The translations under genes and the position numbers were made by a program. From Nitrospira sp. (GTDB lineage Bacteria; UBA9089; CG2-30-40-21; SBAY01): 7,115 bases of DNA. The stretch is taken from NCBI GenBank assembly GCA_005239945.1, contig SBAY01000128.1, positions 1 to 7,115 on the forward strand, in the 5' to 3' direction. Each line of letters begins with the position of its first letter. Positions within the stretch are counted from its first letter, which is position 1. Under the pieces are notes generated by a model. It ran no database searches. It worked only from the letters and a program-made list of their open reading frames with translations, and had not been told where the DNA came from. Below, piece after piece: positions 6,839-7,115 of this stretch.

Positions 6839-6871
6839 TTTCGTGTTTTTTGATTTTCGTGTTTTCGTGGT
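6839..6871 (-). repeat. ACCACRAA-type dispersed repeat, right copy (inverted)
   Basis: On the plus strand this reads TTTCGTGTTTT (6839-6849), a TGA spacer, then two tandem TTTTCGTG units (6854-6861 and 6862-6869) followed by GT. The second part is the inverted counterpart of the copy at 6588-6607. The pair could bound a MITE-like unit or be two independent insertions. About 230 bp between them contain no convincing gene. Confidence 0.45.
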
Positions 6872-7022
6872 AAAATCTTTATATTGTACTTTCAAATCAT
6901 CTGCCCTGTGGATTTTTTTCTTGACTTTTAGATTTAATTGTGATAAATTACAGAAAATTGGATAATAACTTATTAGACACTATAAACAGTTGATATCAGG
7001 TAAAAAGGGGAATAATTAATGG

Positions 7023-7115
7023 GTGTGCCGAGCAAGTTTATTAGTTCTTATCAGTGAAAGTCTGGTCTGAGTAAAGGTTAGCAACCATCTCAGCACCAAA
7101 TCCCACGCATAGGGA
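7023..7115 (+). ncRNA. 5' end of a group II intron (partial, runs off the window)
   Basis: The sequence from 7023 begins GTGTGCCGAGCA, which fits the GUGYG 5' boundary of bacterial group II introns and closely resembles class C introns (GTGTGCCCGGCA). Two hairpins typical of early domain I follow. The first is ATCAG-TGAAAGT-CTGGT; its loop is like the GGG-TGAGAGT-CCC hairpin of known introns. The second is CTGAG...CTCAG, enclosing AAGGTTAGCAACC, like the stem that encloses AAGGCAGAAGTAAC in class C introns. The rest of the ribozyme and any reverse transcriptase would lie beyond 7115. Class C introns usually insert after terminator hairpins; I see none just upstream, so the class assignment is uncertain. 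Confidence 0.6.

Noticed and set aside
6921..6948. Promoter-like TTGACT with GATAAA or ATAAAT
   Set aside because: The -10 match is poor, the spacing is 15-16 nt, and no gene follows within the window.
1..7115. CRISPR array, tRNA or rRNA genes
   Set aside because: No regularly spaced identical repeats, cloverleaf-like segments or conserved rRNA stretches were seen on either strand.

Overview
The window is AT-rich and Gram-negative in character. It encodes a lipoprotein, a secreted multidomain protein and a PorV/PorQ-type outer-membrane protein. The gene families seen are an MXAN_6640-like metalloprotease, a Por-secretion/FlgD-Ig-like C-terminal domain next to a UPF0164/PorV-like barrel, and a TPR plus carboxypeptidase-regulatory-like lipoprotein. 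This mix is typical of uncultured candidate-phylum bacteria (for example Desantisbacteria, Omnitrophota or WOR-3-like lineages) as well as Bacteroidota relatives. The taxonomic placement is inference from gene content.

Layout, left half and centre (1-6120): an intergenic region carries a consensus sigma-70 promoter (TTGACA, 17 nt, TATAAT, 113-141). A 34-bp imperfect palindrome (154-187) follows in the leader. Three genes then run on the plus strand with gaps of 51 and 32 nt and no terminator between them. They are a lipoprotein with TPRs and two beta-sandwich repeats (227-1357), a secreted metalloprotease-vWA-Ig/FN3-sorting-domain protein (1409-5129), and a PorV/PorQ-like outer-membrane protein (5162-6067). 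A hairpin at 6086-6108 probably ends the transcript. The protease gene is broken by a single frame change at about 2342-2352, just after the zinc-binding motif. It therefore appears as two overlapping reading frames, 1409-2353 and 2259-5129. Without the frame change it would be about 1240 residues.

Layout, right end (6118-7115): this is a mobile-element graveyard. It holds the 3' end of an IS630-family transposase (6118-6396), a possible small ORF with a promoter (6566-6700), and an inverted pair of dispersed ACCACRAA-type repeats (6588-6607 and 6839-6871). At the very edge is what looks like the 5' end of a group II intron (from about 7023), which continues outside the window.

How the genes fit together: the PorV-like protein and the C-terminal sorting-like domain of the big protein suggest a type IX-like export and surface-attachment pair. 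The PorV-like barrel would receive or shuttle the protease/vWA cargo. The lipoprotein may be an accessory periplasmic or surface scaffold. This joint role is inferred from gene order and domain families. No other type IX secretion components are in the window.
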